Source of the DNA: an uncultured Bacilli bacterium
Lineage (GTDB): Bacteria > Bacillota_I > Bacilli_A > RF39 > UBA660
NCBI GenBank assembly: GCA_947626275.1
Contig: CANQRL010000005.1
Location: forward strand, 25,273 to 89,272
DNA: 64,000 bases
Direction: 5' to 3'
Shown: piece after piece, positions 39,603 to 48,497 of the stretch
Position numbering within the stretch: position 1 is the stretch's first letter
Layout of the letters: each line of letters begins with the position of its first letter
The notes under the pieces: generated by a model
What the model was told of the DNA's origin: nothing
Database searches by the model: none
What the model saw: only the letters and a program-made list of their open reading frames with translations
Position numbers and translations under genes: made by a program

Positions 39603-40532
39603 ATGATAATTAATACAGGAATGAGAACCGATATTCCAGCTTTTTATTCTGAATGGTTATTGAATAGAATAAAAGAGGGATATGTGTATGTTAGAAATCC
39701 TTATTATCGGCATCAAGTGACGAAATATCGTTTAAATCCTAGTGTTGTTGATTGTTTAGCGTTCTGTACGAAAAATCCTCATCCATTAATCGATTATTTA
39801 AATGAATTAGACCAGTATAAGCAATTTTGGTTTGTAACGATTACTCCTTATGGTAGAGATATAGAGCCAAATGTTCCCGATAAAAAGCAAGTGATAAGTG
39901 ACTTTAAAAAACTATCGGAACATTTAGGGAAAAAAGCGGTTGCTCTTCGCTATGATCCTATATTTATTAGTGATAAGTTTGATGTTGATATGCATATTAA
40001 GTGTTTTGCTAAATTATTGAGTGAACTAAAAGGATATACAGGGGATTGTACCATTAGTTTTATAGATATGTATGAGAAGGTAAAAAGAAATGCACCTGAT
40101 TTAAGACCACCAACGGAGAAGGAACAAATAGAAATTGCTAAAGCGTTTTCTAAAATAGGAAAGCAAAATAATATCACTGTCCATGCTTGTTGTGAAAAAG
40201 AATTTTTGAAAGATTATGGATTGGATATAACAGGATGCATGAGTCAAGAAATCGTGGAAAAGGCAATCGGTAATAAATTGAATGCTCCTAAAAATAACAG
40301 TAAGAGAATGCAATGTCATTGCTTAATGGGAAATGATATCGGAGCCTATAATACCTGTATGCACTTATGTAAGTACTGCTATGCGAATGCCAATCCAGAA
40401 CTGGTAAGAGAAAATAGAAAAAAACATAATCCTAATTCGCCTTTTTTAATCGGTGAATTAGAAAAAGAAGATAAAGTAACGGAAGCGAAACAACAAAGTT
40501 GGGTTAGCAAGCAAATCAGCTTTTTCTTTTAA
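39603..40532 (+). CDS. DUF1848 family protein
   Basis: 309 residues from the ATG at 39603 behind AAAGGAGAGG; a TTG two codons upstream is too close to the site. The DUF1848 signatures are present: MIINTGMRTDIPAFY, FWFVTITPYGRDIEP, ALRYDPIF, and a C-terminal Cys cluster (MQCHCLMGNDIGAYNTCMHLCKYCYANAN). The CxxCYA-like motif recalls iron-sulfur or radical-SAM associated domains, but function is unknown. Single gene. Confidence 0.82.
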   Translation: MIINTGMRTDIPAFYSEWLLNRIKEGYVYVRNPYYRHQVTKYRLNPSVVDCLAFCTKNPHPLIDYLNELDQYKQFWFVTITPYGRDIEPNVPDKKQVISDFKKLSEHLGKKAVALRYDPIFISDKFDVDMHIKCFAKLLSELKGYTGDCTISFIDMYEKVKRNAPDLRPPTEKEQIEIAKAFSKIGKQNNITVHACCEKEFLKDYGLDITGCMSQEIVEKAIGNKLNAPKNNSKRMQCHCLMGNDIGAYNTCMHLCKYCYANANPELVRENRKKHNPNSPFLIGELEKEDKVTEAKQQSWVSKQISFFF

Positions 40533-40633
40533 AATGCATTTGTCTTTCTAAGAGCCTATTGCATTTCTCTAAAATTGAGGTGTCATTATGCCTCAAATAC
40601 TGCTATAATAAAGCTATTGATGGAGTTGATTGT

Positions 40634-41413
40634 ATGTCTTTAGATTTTGAGAAACAAGTTCAATTATTCATGATTTTTGATGTTTTAGGGGATACCGAAA
40701 GAACAGGACCACTCCTTTGGTGTATTTCAAGAAAACGATTAGAGGATGTCAAAAACCATATTTTAGATTTAATTCTTATCGCTAGAATTCTAAGAAATCA
40801 CTTACCTTCTTATATTGATTTTGATAAATTGACGGATTATATTATCTGCCATGATTTACCAGAGGCGATTACTGGGGATATTACCAAATTTGAGGGAGTG
40901 AGTGAGGAAGAAATCAATCGAGTGACACAGATAGCCGTTCAATTTTTGCAGAATCATTTTGGGCATATTATGGATTTTGAAAAAAATATCAGAGCTTTTG
41001 AGACTGGGGAAGATATTGAAGCTAAGATTGCTAAAATGATTGATAAGATTCATTCTTCTACTACTTTTATCAAGTATCAAAGCGAAGCGAATGTCGATAT
41101 GAATAATCCTAATGTTTTACCAAAATTGCGAAATCATCCTTTTGTCGTTCAAAAAATGGCGGAAGGAAAGGATTTAGCAGACACCTTTTTTGAATTTCAT
41201 ATTCGTTCCGTTCAAATAACTGATGAGGAATGCGAAAAATATGGAATTTCTAAAATAGAGGGAGAACATATTGTGGAAGTTTTAAAGTCTTTTGCAGAGG
41301 AGTTTTATAAACAGAAATGTGAGAAAACACTATTTGATATTTATCAATCTTTTCCTAAAGAAGCTATGAAATATAACCGAAATCAAAAGAAAGAAAATGA
41401 CCCAAAAGAATAG
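40634..41413 (+). CDS. HD-domain hydrolase, YfbR-like
   Basis: 259 residues from the ATG at 40634 (MSLDFEKQ); an upstream in-frame ATG lies before the promoter TGCTATAAT (about 40602-40610) and is rejected. HD motif set: SRKRLEDVKNHILDLILIARIL with His, IICHDLPEAITGD (HD pair) and KMIDKIHSS with the last Asp. YfbR-type enzymes are 5'-deoxynucleotidases; the substrate here may be a nucleotide or other phosphate. The C-terminus is basic and helical. Confidence 0.8.
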   Translation: MSLDFEKQVQLFMIFDVLGDTERTGPLLWCISRKRLEDVKNHILDLILIARILRNHLPSYIDFDKLTDYIICHDLPEAITGDITKFEGVSEEEINRVTQIAVQFLQNHFGHIMDFEKNIRAFETGEDIEAKIAKMIDKIHSSTTFIKYQSEANVDMNNPNVLPKLRNHPFVVQKMAEGKDLADTFFEFHIRSVQITDEECEKYGISKIEGEHIVEVLKSFAEEFYKQKCEKTLFDIYQSFPKEAMKYNRNQKKENDPKE

Positions 41414-41447
41414 TTAAAAGCACAAATAAAATAAGATAGAAAAGGAA

Positions 41448-41483
41448 AAATCTTGTTGTTAAATTCGACAATGGGATTTTTTT
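41448..41483 (+). terminator. terminator of the HD gene
   Basis: AAATCTTGTTG pairs imperfectly with CGACAATGGGATTT, followed by seven T. Confidence 0.55.
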
Positions 41484-41518
41484 ATTCTTTTTTATGATAT
41501 AATGGATATGGTGATGAT

Positions 41519-42382
41519 ATGTATAAGATTTTGAAGAATGAACCGATTGGAGAAAAAATCTTCTTATTAGAAGTAGAAGCTCCTTTGGTTGTTAAAAATT
41601 GTCTTCCTGGTCAATTTGTCATTGTCATGGCAAAAGAAGACAGTGAAAGAATTCCCTTAACTATTTATGATTATGATAGAGAAACCTCTATTCTTAGTAT
41701 GATTTATCAGGTCGTTGGAGCCTCTACTTTAGAACTAAGTAAGACGGAAAATGAACTATTTAGTGTGGCTGGTCCATTAGGAAAACCTAGTGAAGTGGTT
41801 ACTGATATAGAAAAGTATCGGGGTAAGAGAATTGTTATGATTGGGGGAGGAGTAGGAATTGCTCCTGTTTATCCTCAAGCAAAATATTTTACAGCTCATG
41901 GCTTAGAGGTAGATATTATTTATGGAGCGAAAAATAAGGAGCTATTAATCATTTTAGATAAACTTAAGAGTGTATGTCAAAATTTAACCGTTGTAACCGA
42001 TGATGGTTCTTCTGGAAAACAGGGTTTAGTAACAGATGCCTTAAAAGAAAAACATGACTATGACTTATGTATTGTCATGGGATCTACGGTGATGATGAAG
42101 TTTGTATGTGCTTTAACGAAGGAATTAAACATCAAGACCATTGCTAGTATGAACCCTATTATGGTAGATGGTACTGGTATGTGTGGTGCCTGTCGACTTC
42201 TTGTTAATAACGAAGTAAAATTTGCTTGTGTCGATGGACCAGAATTTGACGGTCATTTAGTAGATTTTGATGCTGCTATGAAACGAATGAATTTATATAA
42301 GGATGAAGAGGGTAGAAGATACTTAAAAGCATTAGAAGGGGATACTCACTCTGGTCATTGTGGGAATTGTGGTGATGAATAA
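41519..42382 (+). CDS. nfnA: NfnA: ferredoxin-NADP reductase, FAD/NAD-binding subunit
   Basis: 287 residues. FAD domain (LPGQFVIVMAKEDSERIPLTIYDY), NAD(P) domain (VMIGGGVGIAPVYPQAKYF), and C-terminal 2Fe-2S domain (GTGMCGACRLLVNNEVKFACVDGPEFDGH). It is the small subunit of NfnAB, the bifurcating NADH-dependent ferredoxin:NADP+ oxidoreductase; related subunits serve in dihydroorotate dehydrogenase and sulfide dehydrogenase. Its stop overlaps the nfnB start by one base (TAATG), supporting the pair. A TATAAT lies just upstream of GGTGATGAT. Confidence 0.92.
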   Translation: MYKILKNEPIGEKIFLLEVEAPLVVKNCLPGQFVIVMAKEDSERIPLTIYDYDRETSILSMIYQVVGASTLELSKTENELFSVAGPLGKPSEVVTDIEKYRGKRIVMIGGGVGIAPVYPQAKYFTAHGLEVDIIYGAKNKELLIILDKLKSVCQNLTVVTDDGSSGKQGLVTDALKEKHDYDLCIVMGSTVMMKFVCALTKELNIKTIASMNPIMVDGTGMCGACRLLVNNEVKFACVDGPEFDGHLVDFDAAMKRMNLYKDEEGRRYLKALEGDTHSGHCGNCGDE

Positions 42383-43743
42383 TGGATGAGAAAATAGAAA
42401 TGCGTAATTTGGATCCGGAAAGACGGTCCCATACTTTTGAAGAGGTAGCATTAGGATATAATGAAGAAGAAGCTTTAAAAGAGGCCAATAGGTGTCTACA
42501 ATGTCAAAATCCTCGTTGTGTGAAAGGATGCCCTGTCAACATTGAAATTCCTAGGTTCATTAAAGCAATTCGTGAACATAACCTAGAGGAAGCTTATCAA
42601 ATCATTCTCGAATCTTCTAGTTTACCTGCGATTTGTGGACGGGTTTGTCCGCAAGAAAAACAATGTGAAAAGATGTGTATTAAAGGATTTAAAGGCGATG
42701 CCATTGCGATTGGTTCTCTAGAGAGATATGTAGCAGACTATGCTTTTGATCATGAATTAAATGCCGCTCAGCAAAAACCAAAAACGGGAAAGAGAGTTGC
42801 GATTGTTGGATCTGGTCCAAGTGGGCTTACTTGTGCGGGAGAATTATTGAAAGAGGGCGTAGATGTTACCATCTATGAATCTCTACATAAAGCAGGAGGA
42901 GTATTAACCTATGGTATTCCTGAATTCCGATTACCAAAGAAGATTGTGGAAAGCGAAGTAAATCACCTAAAAAAAATGGGTGCGAATATTCTTCTAAATG
43001 CCGTTATTGGAAAAACGATAACGTTAGAGGAGTTAGAAAATACCTATGATGCGGTTTACTTAGCGACGGGTGCTGGTTTACCAAAATTTTTGGGAATTCC
43101 AAATGAAAATGCGAACGGGGTCTTTTCTGCGAATGAAGTACTTACCCGAATCAATTTAATGGGGTCTTATGAAGAAGATGCCAAAACACCAATTAAAAAA
43201 GGCAAGAAAGCACTAGTAGTTGGTGGAGGAAATGTAGCAATGGATGCTGCTCGTAGTTTAAAGAGAATCGGTTATGATGTATCAATTGTCTATCGTCGTA
43301 CGATGGAAGAATTACCAGCTAGAAAAATGGAAATTGAACATGCGAAAGAGGAAGGAATCATCTTTGATTTACTAAAGAATCCAAAAGAGGTAATCATTGA
43401 TGACAATTATAATGTTAAGGGATTAAAAGTTGCCTTAATGGAATTAACGGATGTGGATGAAAGCGGTAGAAGAGGGGTTAAAGAAATCCCTGGTCAAACG
43501 GAAGACATTGATTGTGATACCATCGTTGTAGCGTTAGGTACTATGCCAAATCCAATTGCAACAGAAAATAGTGACATCGTAACAGATGAGAAAGGATTAA
43601 TTACGGCTCCAGAAAGTGTAACGAATAACCCTCATGTCTATGCCGGAGGAGATGCTGTAACGGGTGCTGCCACCGTCATTTTAGCGATGGAAGCTGGAAA
43701 GAAAGCTGCTAGTCACATTTTAAGTGATTTAGGATTGAGTTAA
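42382..43743 (+). CDS. nfnB: NfnB: large subunit, glutamate-synthase small-subunit-like
   Basis: 453 residues. N-terminal two 4Fe-4S clusters (CLQCQNPRCVKGCPVN and CGRVCPQEKQCEKMC), then FAD (IVGSGPSGLTCAGELL) and NADPH (VVGGGNVAMDAARSLKRIG) domains, ending with the YAGGDAVTGAATVILAMEAGKKAA block. It resembles GltD but pairs with NfnA here, not with GltB. The complex uses NADPH-linked electron bifurcation to balance ferredoxin and NADH in anaerobes. The gene ends at a strong terminator. Confidence 0.92.
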   Translation: MDEKIEMRNLDPERRSHTFEEVALGYNEEEALKEANRCLQCQNPRCVKGCPVNIEIPRFIKAIREHNLEEAYQIILESSSLPAICGRVCPQEKQCEKMCIKGFKGDAIAIGSLERYVADYAFDHELNAAQQKPKTGKRVAIVGSGPSGLTCAGELLKEGVDVTIYESLHKAGGVLTYGIPEFRLPKKIVESEVNHLKKMGANILLNAVIGKTITLEELENTYDAVYLATGAGLPKFLGIPNENANGVFSANEVLTRINLMGSYEEDAKTPIKKGKKALVVGGGNVAMDAARSLKRIGYDVSIVYRRTMEELPARKMEIEHAKEEGIIFDLLKNPKEVIIDDNYNVKGLKVALMELTDVDESGRRGVKEIPGQTEDIDCDTIVVALGTMPNPIATENSDIVTDEKGLITAPESVTNNPHVYAGGDAVTGAATVILAMEAGKKAASHILSDLGLS

Positions 43744-43750
43744 TAAGAAA

Positions 43751-43775
43751 CTACACGAATACCGTGTAGTTTTTC
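43751..43775 (+). terminator. terminator of nfnAB
   Basis: CTACACG (43751-43757) and CGTGTAG (43763-43769), loop of five, then TTTTT. Confidence 0.88.
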
Positions 43776-43895
43776 ATATCCTTCTTTGAACAAATCCACA
43801 TTCGTGTGCATAAAATTCTTATGAAAAAGCTTTACTCCCATTTCTTTTCATGTTACGATATTCTTAAGAACGATTGAAAAAAGGAGGATAACATA

Positions 43896-44159
43896 ATGGA
43901 GTTTAAGGAATTTTCGAATCCTGAAGGAAAGGACTATGACATTTTAAGTAGTAGGGAAACCAAAGAGGAGAAAGAAGTAGATTATTCTTTAGAATTGGCT
44001 AATCTAATTGGTATTCTAGAAGATGTCTCTGAGGCAGATTTAAAGGCTCAGTATGGAATTACGCTAGAGGAATATTATCATCCAACTCCTGTAGTCATTG
44101 CTAAAGTAAAAATGGCGCTTGAAAATGTAAATGATGTAGAGGATATCAAACAAAAGTAA
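43896..44159 (+). CDS. hypothetical protein, 87 residues
   Basis: Small, acidic and helical. It has no signal peptide, membrane segment or Cys. Sequence features: charged N-terminus (KETKEEKEVDYSLELANLIG), then QYGITLEEYYHPTPVVIAKVKMAL. No family recognised. GGAGGATAACATA precedes the ATG. Terminators lie before and after, so it is a single-gene unit. Confidence 0.6.
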   Translation: MEFKEFSNPEGKDYDILSSRETKEEKEVDYSLELANLIGILEDVSEADLKAQYGITLEEYYHPTPVVIAKVKMALENVNDVEDIKQK

Positions 44160-44164
44160 CAAAT

Positions 44165-44190
44165 AAAACCCATAGAATACTATGGGTTTT
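44165..44190. terminator. bidirectional terminator
   Basis: AAAACCCATAG and CTATGGGTTTT, loop of four. Confidence 0.85.
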
Positions 44191-44198
44191 GTTATTTT

Positions 44199-46088
44199 TT
44201 AAGCTACTTTTTGGCTTCTTTCTTGTAGGACTTTTTGAACTAACATCTCTACATATTGTTCTGAAAGAAGAGTGATTTCCTCATCAGAACAGTTTTCTTG
44301 AGGTGGAAATTTTAATTCTTTGCGCATGAGGTCAATTGCTTGCTGTGAGGAAAGAAAGCTAATCACATCTTTTCTAGCATCGTTTCTTCTTGTAAAGCTA
44401 TTATATTGACCAGATGTTAGAAATCTTGCTAGGGAAAGCTTGATAAATTCTTCTCCAGAAACACTTGATAATCCTTGCTGAAAGCCTTCTTCTTTGGATA
44501 GATAAGTTTCGATAACGGCTTTTTCTAATGCCTCTTTTTGATAAAATTCCATTTTTCCTTGGTTAATGAGATTGCTGGCATAGTCATTGAAAGAAAGTCC
44601 TTTTTGTTCTAATTGAGTAAGCAGTTGGTTTCGAAAATCGGATTGAACAATTTCTTCGCGCAAGCCGTAATCCCTTGTTAAATAATTTGCTTTAGCGGTT
44701 TCAATGTAGAGCTTTAAAGCATTTACTGCAGAGATTAGATTATAGTTTCTTTCCATAATACTAATAATTCGCATTGTCGTTTTCTCTAGAGAAGTATCTT
44801 CTTTTTCTTGTAAAACGAGAGGAGTAGGCTCTTCTTCTACCGTTTCTTTTTCTTCTTCTAAAACGAGAGAAGCAGGTTCTTCTTCTGTTTCTTTTTCCAC
44901 TTCTTTCACGGTTGGATCAATACTTTCTATATATTTTCGAAGAGATACTTTTTCTTCTGCTAGAAGGCGAAGAATGGAATCTCTAAAATTGACACTAGTA
45001 AGAAGATCCCGTAACCCATTTTCACGGGTAAGGAAGGAAGGGTCATTTCTTCTAATATACTCACGGATATTTTGAACCGCTATTGTTCTTCCATATTTAT
45101 TAGTCATTGTACGAAGCGCTTGAAGTAAGAAGGTTCTTACTTGCTTTACTTCCTCTTGAGTTAGTTTTTTGGGACTAGGGTCTCTTAACATAGCAAGGGT
45201 AGAAATCTTCTTCTCCTGAATGACATCATTTTGACAATCCGCTACGTGTTTTAAATAATCTTCATAAGTAAATTCTTCGTCGCTTGCTTGTAAGATTAGT
45301 TTGGTAATATTTTGATAACCGACAATGGTTTCATTTGTGTTTCTAGGGTATCTTCCATCAATGGCAAAGTCTTGTATTAGTCTATCGGTATCATCAAAAT
45401 TTTCTAATACTTCTTCATAATAAGATTGGATAAATTGATAGAAATCCTCTACACAAATGTCTTCTACGGTATTCGTCTTTTGTTTTTCCGATAGATAAAG
45501 TCGAATGTAATTGGAAATTGTCCTTAAAAAGGATAAGGTTCCGTCATTGACATAAGCAACTCCGTTTCGTTGAAAAGCAAAAGGATTGGCTTCTAACATT
45601 CCTTCTTGGATGTGTTCATTGTTTTGAATAAATCGATTCAATAAGTCGGCATCTTCTGGATAGAGTAGATGAATGACGATATCATCATTTAGAATTCGAG
45701 AAGCCACGTTGGTAATGTGAGGAATGTGGTATTCTTCTAAGAATTGAAGAATGTCATTGACACTTTCTTCAATATGGTCTAAATCTTGCGGTAGATAGAT
45801 TTTAATAGAATCCCTAGTGGTATGAAACTGACTTTCAAAACTAGTAAACTGGCAGAAATACTGATTTCTATCTACTTCACCTAGATGAAAATCTGGAAAT
45901 TGATTAATCCAGTTAGGAAAAAAATAGGATATTTTAGCTTCTTTTTCTTCCTCTTTAACCCCTAGATGAGTTAGTTGATGGTAGATGATATCTTCGGTAT
46001 TAGGATGAGAAAAATCAATCTCAGGATTTTCTTCTATAATATCTTGAAAGAATGCTAGGAATTGTGTAATTTTCTCTCTTTTATTCAT
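44199..46088 (-). CDS. large hypothetical protein with three internal helical repeats
   Basis: About 629 residues from the ATG at 46088 (MNKREKI), chosen because AAGGAG lies nine bases upstream; an in-frame ATG at 46097 is too near the site. The N-terminal part (about 1-270) includes KIYLPQDLDHIEESVNDILQFLEEYHIPH and a D-rich LNDDIVIHLLYPEDADLL, loosely recalling HopA1-type effector domains; this is tentative. Residues about 330-390 and 435-495 repeat one unit (RxYxRxxxx...LTREYGLRDLL...FRDQLLxLLxxKxxSL), separated by a Glu-rich linker, with a third weak copy at the end. No membrane segment. It is cotranscribed with the small gene upstream. Confidence 0.6.
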   Translation of the reverse strand: MNKREKITQFLAFFQDIIEENPEIDFSHPNTEDIIYHQLTHLGVKEEEKEAKISYFFPNWINQFPDFHLGEVDRNQYFCQFTSFESQFHTTRDSIKIYLPQDLDHIEESVNDILQFLEEYHIPHITNVASRILNDDIVIHLLYPEDADLLNRFIQNNEHIQEGMLEANPFAFQRNGVAYVNDGTLSFLRTISNYIRLYLSEKQKTNTVEDICVEDFYQFIQSYYEEVLENFDDTDRLIQDFAIDGRYPRNTNETIVGYQNITKLILQASDEEFTYEDYLKHVADCQNDVIQEKKISTLAMLRDPSPKKLTQEEVKQVRTFLLQALRTMTNKYGRTIAVQNIREYIRRNDPSFLTRENGLRDLLTSVNFRDSILRLLAEEKVSLRKYIESIDPTVKEVEKETEEEPASLVLEEEKETVEEEPTPLVLQEKEDTSLEKTTMRIISIMERNYNLISAVNALKLYIETAKANYLTRDYGLREEIVQSDFRNQLLTQLEQKGLSFNDYASNLINQGKMEFYQKEALEKAVIETYLSKEEGFQQGLSSVSGEEFIKLSLARFLTSGQYNSFTRRNDARKDVISFLSSQQAIDLMRKELKFPPQENCSDEEITLLSEQYVEMLVQKVLQERSQKVA

Positions 46089-46260
46089 TTGGTACATTCT
46101 CCTTATTTACCTCTTTTTGACCCTCTTGAATGCGAAGAACGTCTTCTTGGGTAAATTCAATAGTATCTTCATTGGGATAGGAAAGAACATCTAATTTTTG
46201 CTCTCCTACTTCTAATTCCGTTTCTAATTCGATTCTTTCTCCGTGATATAAAACTTCCAT
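46081..46260 (-). CDS. small acidic protein, 59 residues
   Basis: ATG at 46260 (MEVLYHGERIELETE) with a GGAGTGATTGT site; the stop overlaps the start of the repeat protein by eight bases. Strongly acidic, with a beta-like N-terminus. The extended -10 TGGTATACT lies about 35-40 bases upstream on the minus strand. No family recognised. The coupled overlap suggests a partner of the large protein. Confidence 0.65.
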   Translation of the reverse strand: MEVLYHGERIELETELEVGEQKLDVLSYPNEDTIEFTQEDVLRIQEGQKEVNKENVPNE

Positions 46261-46378
46261 ACAATCACTCCTAGTATCTCTAGTTTAAGTATACCATAGT
46301 TCGAACGAAATAAGAAGATTTTTCTTTTCTTTTCTAGGAAAAGCATTTATGGTATACTAAGAAAAAGGAAGCACGGAA

Positions 46379-47134
46379 ATGAAAAGAGAATTAATGGAAA
46401 GAATCTTAAAAGAATTGCATGAGGGAAATAAATTAGAGTCTATTTTGAAAGCGTGTTATCAAGAAGAAATTCCTCTTTCCTTTGATTGTTTTCAAGAAAA
46501 AGTTATCGAAAAATTAGGAATAGATCAAGAAAGTTATGAGACTGGGAAACCTTCTCAAAAGTTAAGAGCTTATACCATCGCTTTGGAAGAAGAATTTTTA
46601 CGACAACGTTCTAAAGAGGTAGAAAAGGGAGAAATGATTGATGAGGATCTTCAAAAGCTAGAAAAATACTGCCAGGAACATGAGGTATTTGCGATGGCTG
46701 CCGTTCAAATTGGTATCCCGAAACGAATCATTTATCTCAAGAATACGACCTTAGAAAATGTAGAGGAAGAAGGATATGATGAGCATAGAGTTCTCATCAA
46801 TCCCGTTATTTTAAAAAGAGAAGGACTTACGAAGTACTGGGAAGCCTGTGCGAGTTGTCTAGACTATACGGGTTTAGTGGCTAGACCTTACCGAATCGTT
46901 GTAGAGTATCAAACGATATCAGGAGAAAAGCAAAAAGAAACGTTTGAGGGCTTTGAATCTACGGTTTTATCCCATGAGTATGACCATCTAAATGGTATTC
47001 TTCATCCCGATGTTGCTTTGGAGTTAAAATGGATGGATAAAGAAGAGAGAAAAGCATTCCGGGAAATTCATGGATATGAGATTTTATGGAAAGAGGGAGA
47101 TTATGAAAAACTTTTAGAACAAGTAAAAGCGTAA
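46379..47134 (+). CDS. atypical peptide deformylase family protein
   Basis: 251 residues with an N-terminal extension of about 75 residues. Deformylase motifs: motif I MAAVQIG (106-112), motif II EACAS (155-159, usually EGCLS) and motif III HEYDH (199-203). The zinc ligands Cys157, His199 and His203 and catalytic Glu200 are present, so activity is possible, but motif II differs at two positions. It might be a specialised or secondary deformylase. An extended -10 (TGGTATACT) precedes it divergently from the 59-residue gene. No formyltransferase gene is adjacent. Confidence 0.8.
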   Translation: MKRELMERILKELHEGNKLESILKACYQEEIPLSFDCFQEKVIEKLGIDQESYETGKPSQKLRAYTIALEEEFLRQRSKEVEKGEMIDEDLQKLEKYCQEHEVFAMAAVQIGIPKRIIYLKNTTLENVEEEGYDEHRVLINPVILKREGLTKYWEACASCLDYTGLVARPYRIVVEYQTISGEKQKETFEGFESTVLSHEYDHLNGILHPDVALELKWMDKEERKAFREIHGYEILWKEGDYEKLLEQVKA

Positions 47135-47190
47135 TCTCTTTCTTCGACGAATTTTCAAGTATCCTATGGTATAATGAAATAGGTGATAAC

Positions 47191-48408
47191 ATGAAAGAAA
47201 ATTTACGAAAGTATGCGCAATTATTATTAATTCGTTGTTTAAACTTGAAGGAAGATGTTCGACCTCTTTTAATTTCTGCTCCTGTTCGAGCCGTTGACTT
47301 TATTGAAATTTTAACGCATGAGGCATATGAACTAGGAGTAACTGATATTCATTTTGATTTCGAAGATGAAGGCCTAAAGCATGAACAACTTATGTACTTA
47401 GGGGATGAAGATTTGTTAGAAAGCCCTTTTTGGAATAAGCAAATATTTGATGAATATGCGAAAAAGAAAGCGGCCTTTTTGATGCTTTATTCCGATGATA
47501 TTGAGTTGATGAAAGATGTAGCTCCAGAGAAAATTTCTCTAACGAGTCATCAATTTCGTGCCTCTCGACCTCTTTATAAAAAATTACAAAGTACGGATGA
47601 GGTTCCTTGGTGTATCGCGATTGTGGCAACAGAGGGGTATGCGAAAAAGGTATTTCCAAAAGAAGAATATCCTGTTCAAGCGATGTGGGATGCGATTTTC
47701 CATTGTACGCTAGTGGATAGGGAAGATCCTATTGCGGCTTGGGAAAAGAAAACATCTCTCATTCAAAAGAAGGCAACACTTCTCAATTACTACCATTTTC
47801 GGACTCTTCATTATGAAAATGCTCTAGGAACAGATTTAACGATAGAGCTTCCTAAAAAGCATTTATGGAAGGGAGCTGGGGATGGACCTTATATTGTGAA
47901 TATGCCAACAGAAGAAGTATTTACTTCTCCTCTTAGAACCGGAATAAATGGAATTGTCTATAGTGCCAAACCACTTGTCTATGGAAGTACTTTAATCGAA
48001 GATTTTTCTTTGCGTGTCGAAGATGGCAAAATCGTGGAGATCAAAGCTGCTAAGGGACAAGAAATACTAGAAAAAATGATTCAAAATGATAGTAATGCTT
48101 GCTATTTTGGAGAAGTGGCTCTTGTGGATTATGATTCTCCTATTTCCAATACAGGTCTTATTTTTTATGAAACCTTATACGATGAAAATGCTTCTTGTCA
48201 TTTAGCGATAGGAGATGGATTTCCTACGTGTTATGAAGATGGGGAGCGGATGACTAGAGAAGAACTTTTAGAATGTGGTGTCAACCATTCCGTTGTCCAT
48301 ACCGATTTTATGGTAGGAACCAAAGATTTAAAAATCACTGGAATGACTTGGGATAATCAAGAGTATACTATTTTTGAGAACGGAAATTTTGTTTTAAAGG
48401 AAAGATAA
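47191..48408 (+). CDS. aminopeptidase, M29 family (aminopeptidase T/PepS type)
   Basis: 405 residues. M29 metallopeptidases bind two metal ions by Glu, Glu, His, His and Asp; visible parts are NMPTEEVFTSP (first Glu), GEVALVDYDSPI (second Glu), GVNHSVVHTDFMVGTKDL (His, His, Asp) and the family end block. It removes N-terminal residues from peptides. An extended -10 (TGGTATAAT) lies about 20 bases before GGTGATAAC and the ATG. Confidence 0.92.
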   Translation: MKENLRKYAQLLLIRCLNLKEDVRPLLISAPVRAVDFIEILTHEAYELGVTDIHFDFEDEGLKHEQLMYLGDEDLLESPFWNKQIFDEYAKKKAAFLMLYSDDIELMKDVAPEKISLTSHQFRASRPLYKKLQSTDEVPWCIAIVATEGYAKKVFPKEEYPVQAMWDAIFHCTLVDREDPIAAWEKKTSLIQKKATLLNYYHFRTLHYENALGTDLTIELPKKHLWKGAGDGPYIVNMPTEEVFTSPLRTGINGIVYSAKPLVYGSTLIEDFSLRVEDGKIVEIKAAKGQEILEKMIQNDSNACYFGEVALVDYDSPISNTGLIFYETLYDENASCHLAIGDGFPTCYEDGERMTREELLECGVNHSVVHTDFMVGTKDLKITGMTWDNQEYTIFENGNFVLKER

Positions 48409-48497
48409 TATCTTTCTTTTTTTACTTTCTAGAATTGGCAATTTCATCATGTTATGTTATAATAGTTTATGCTAGTAGTTAGTTATGGAGGGATAAA

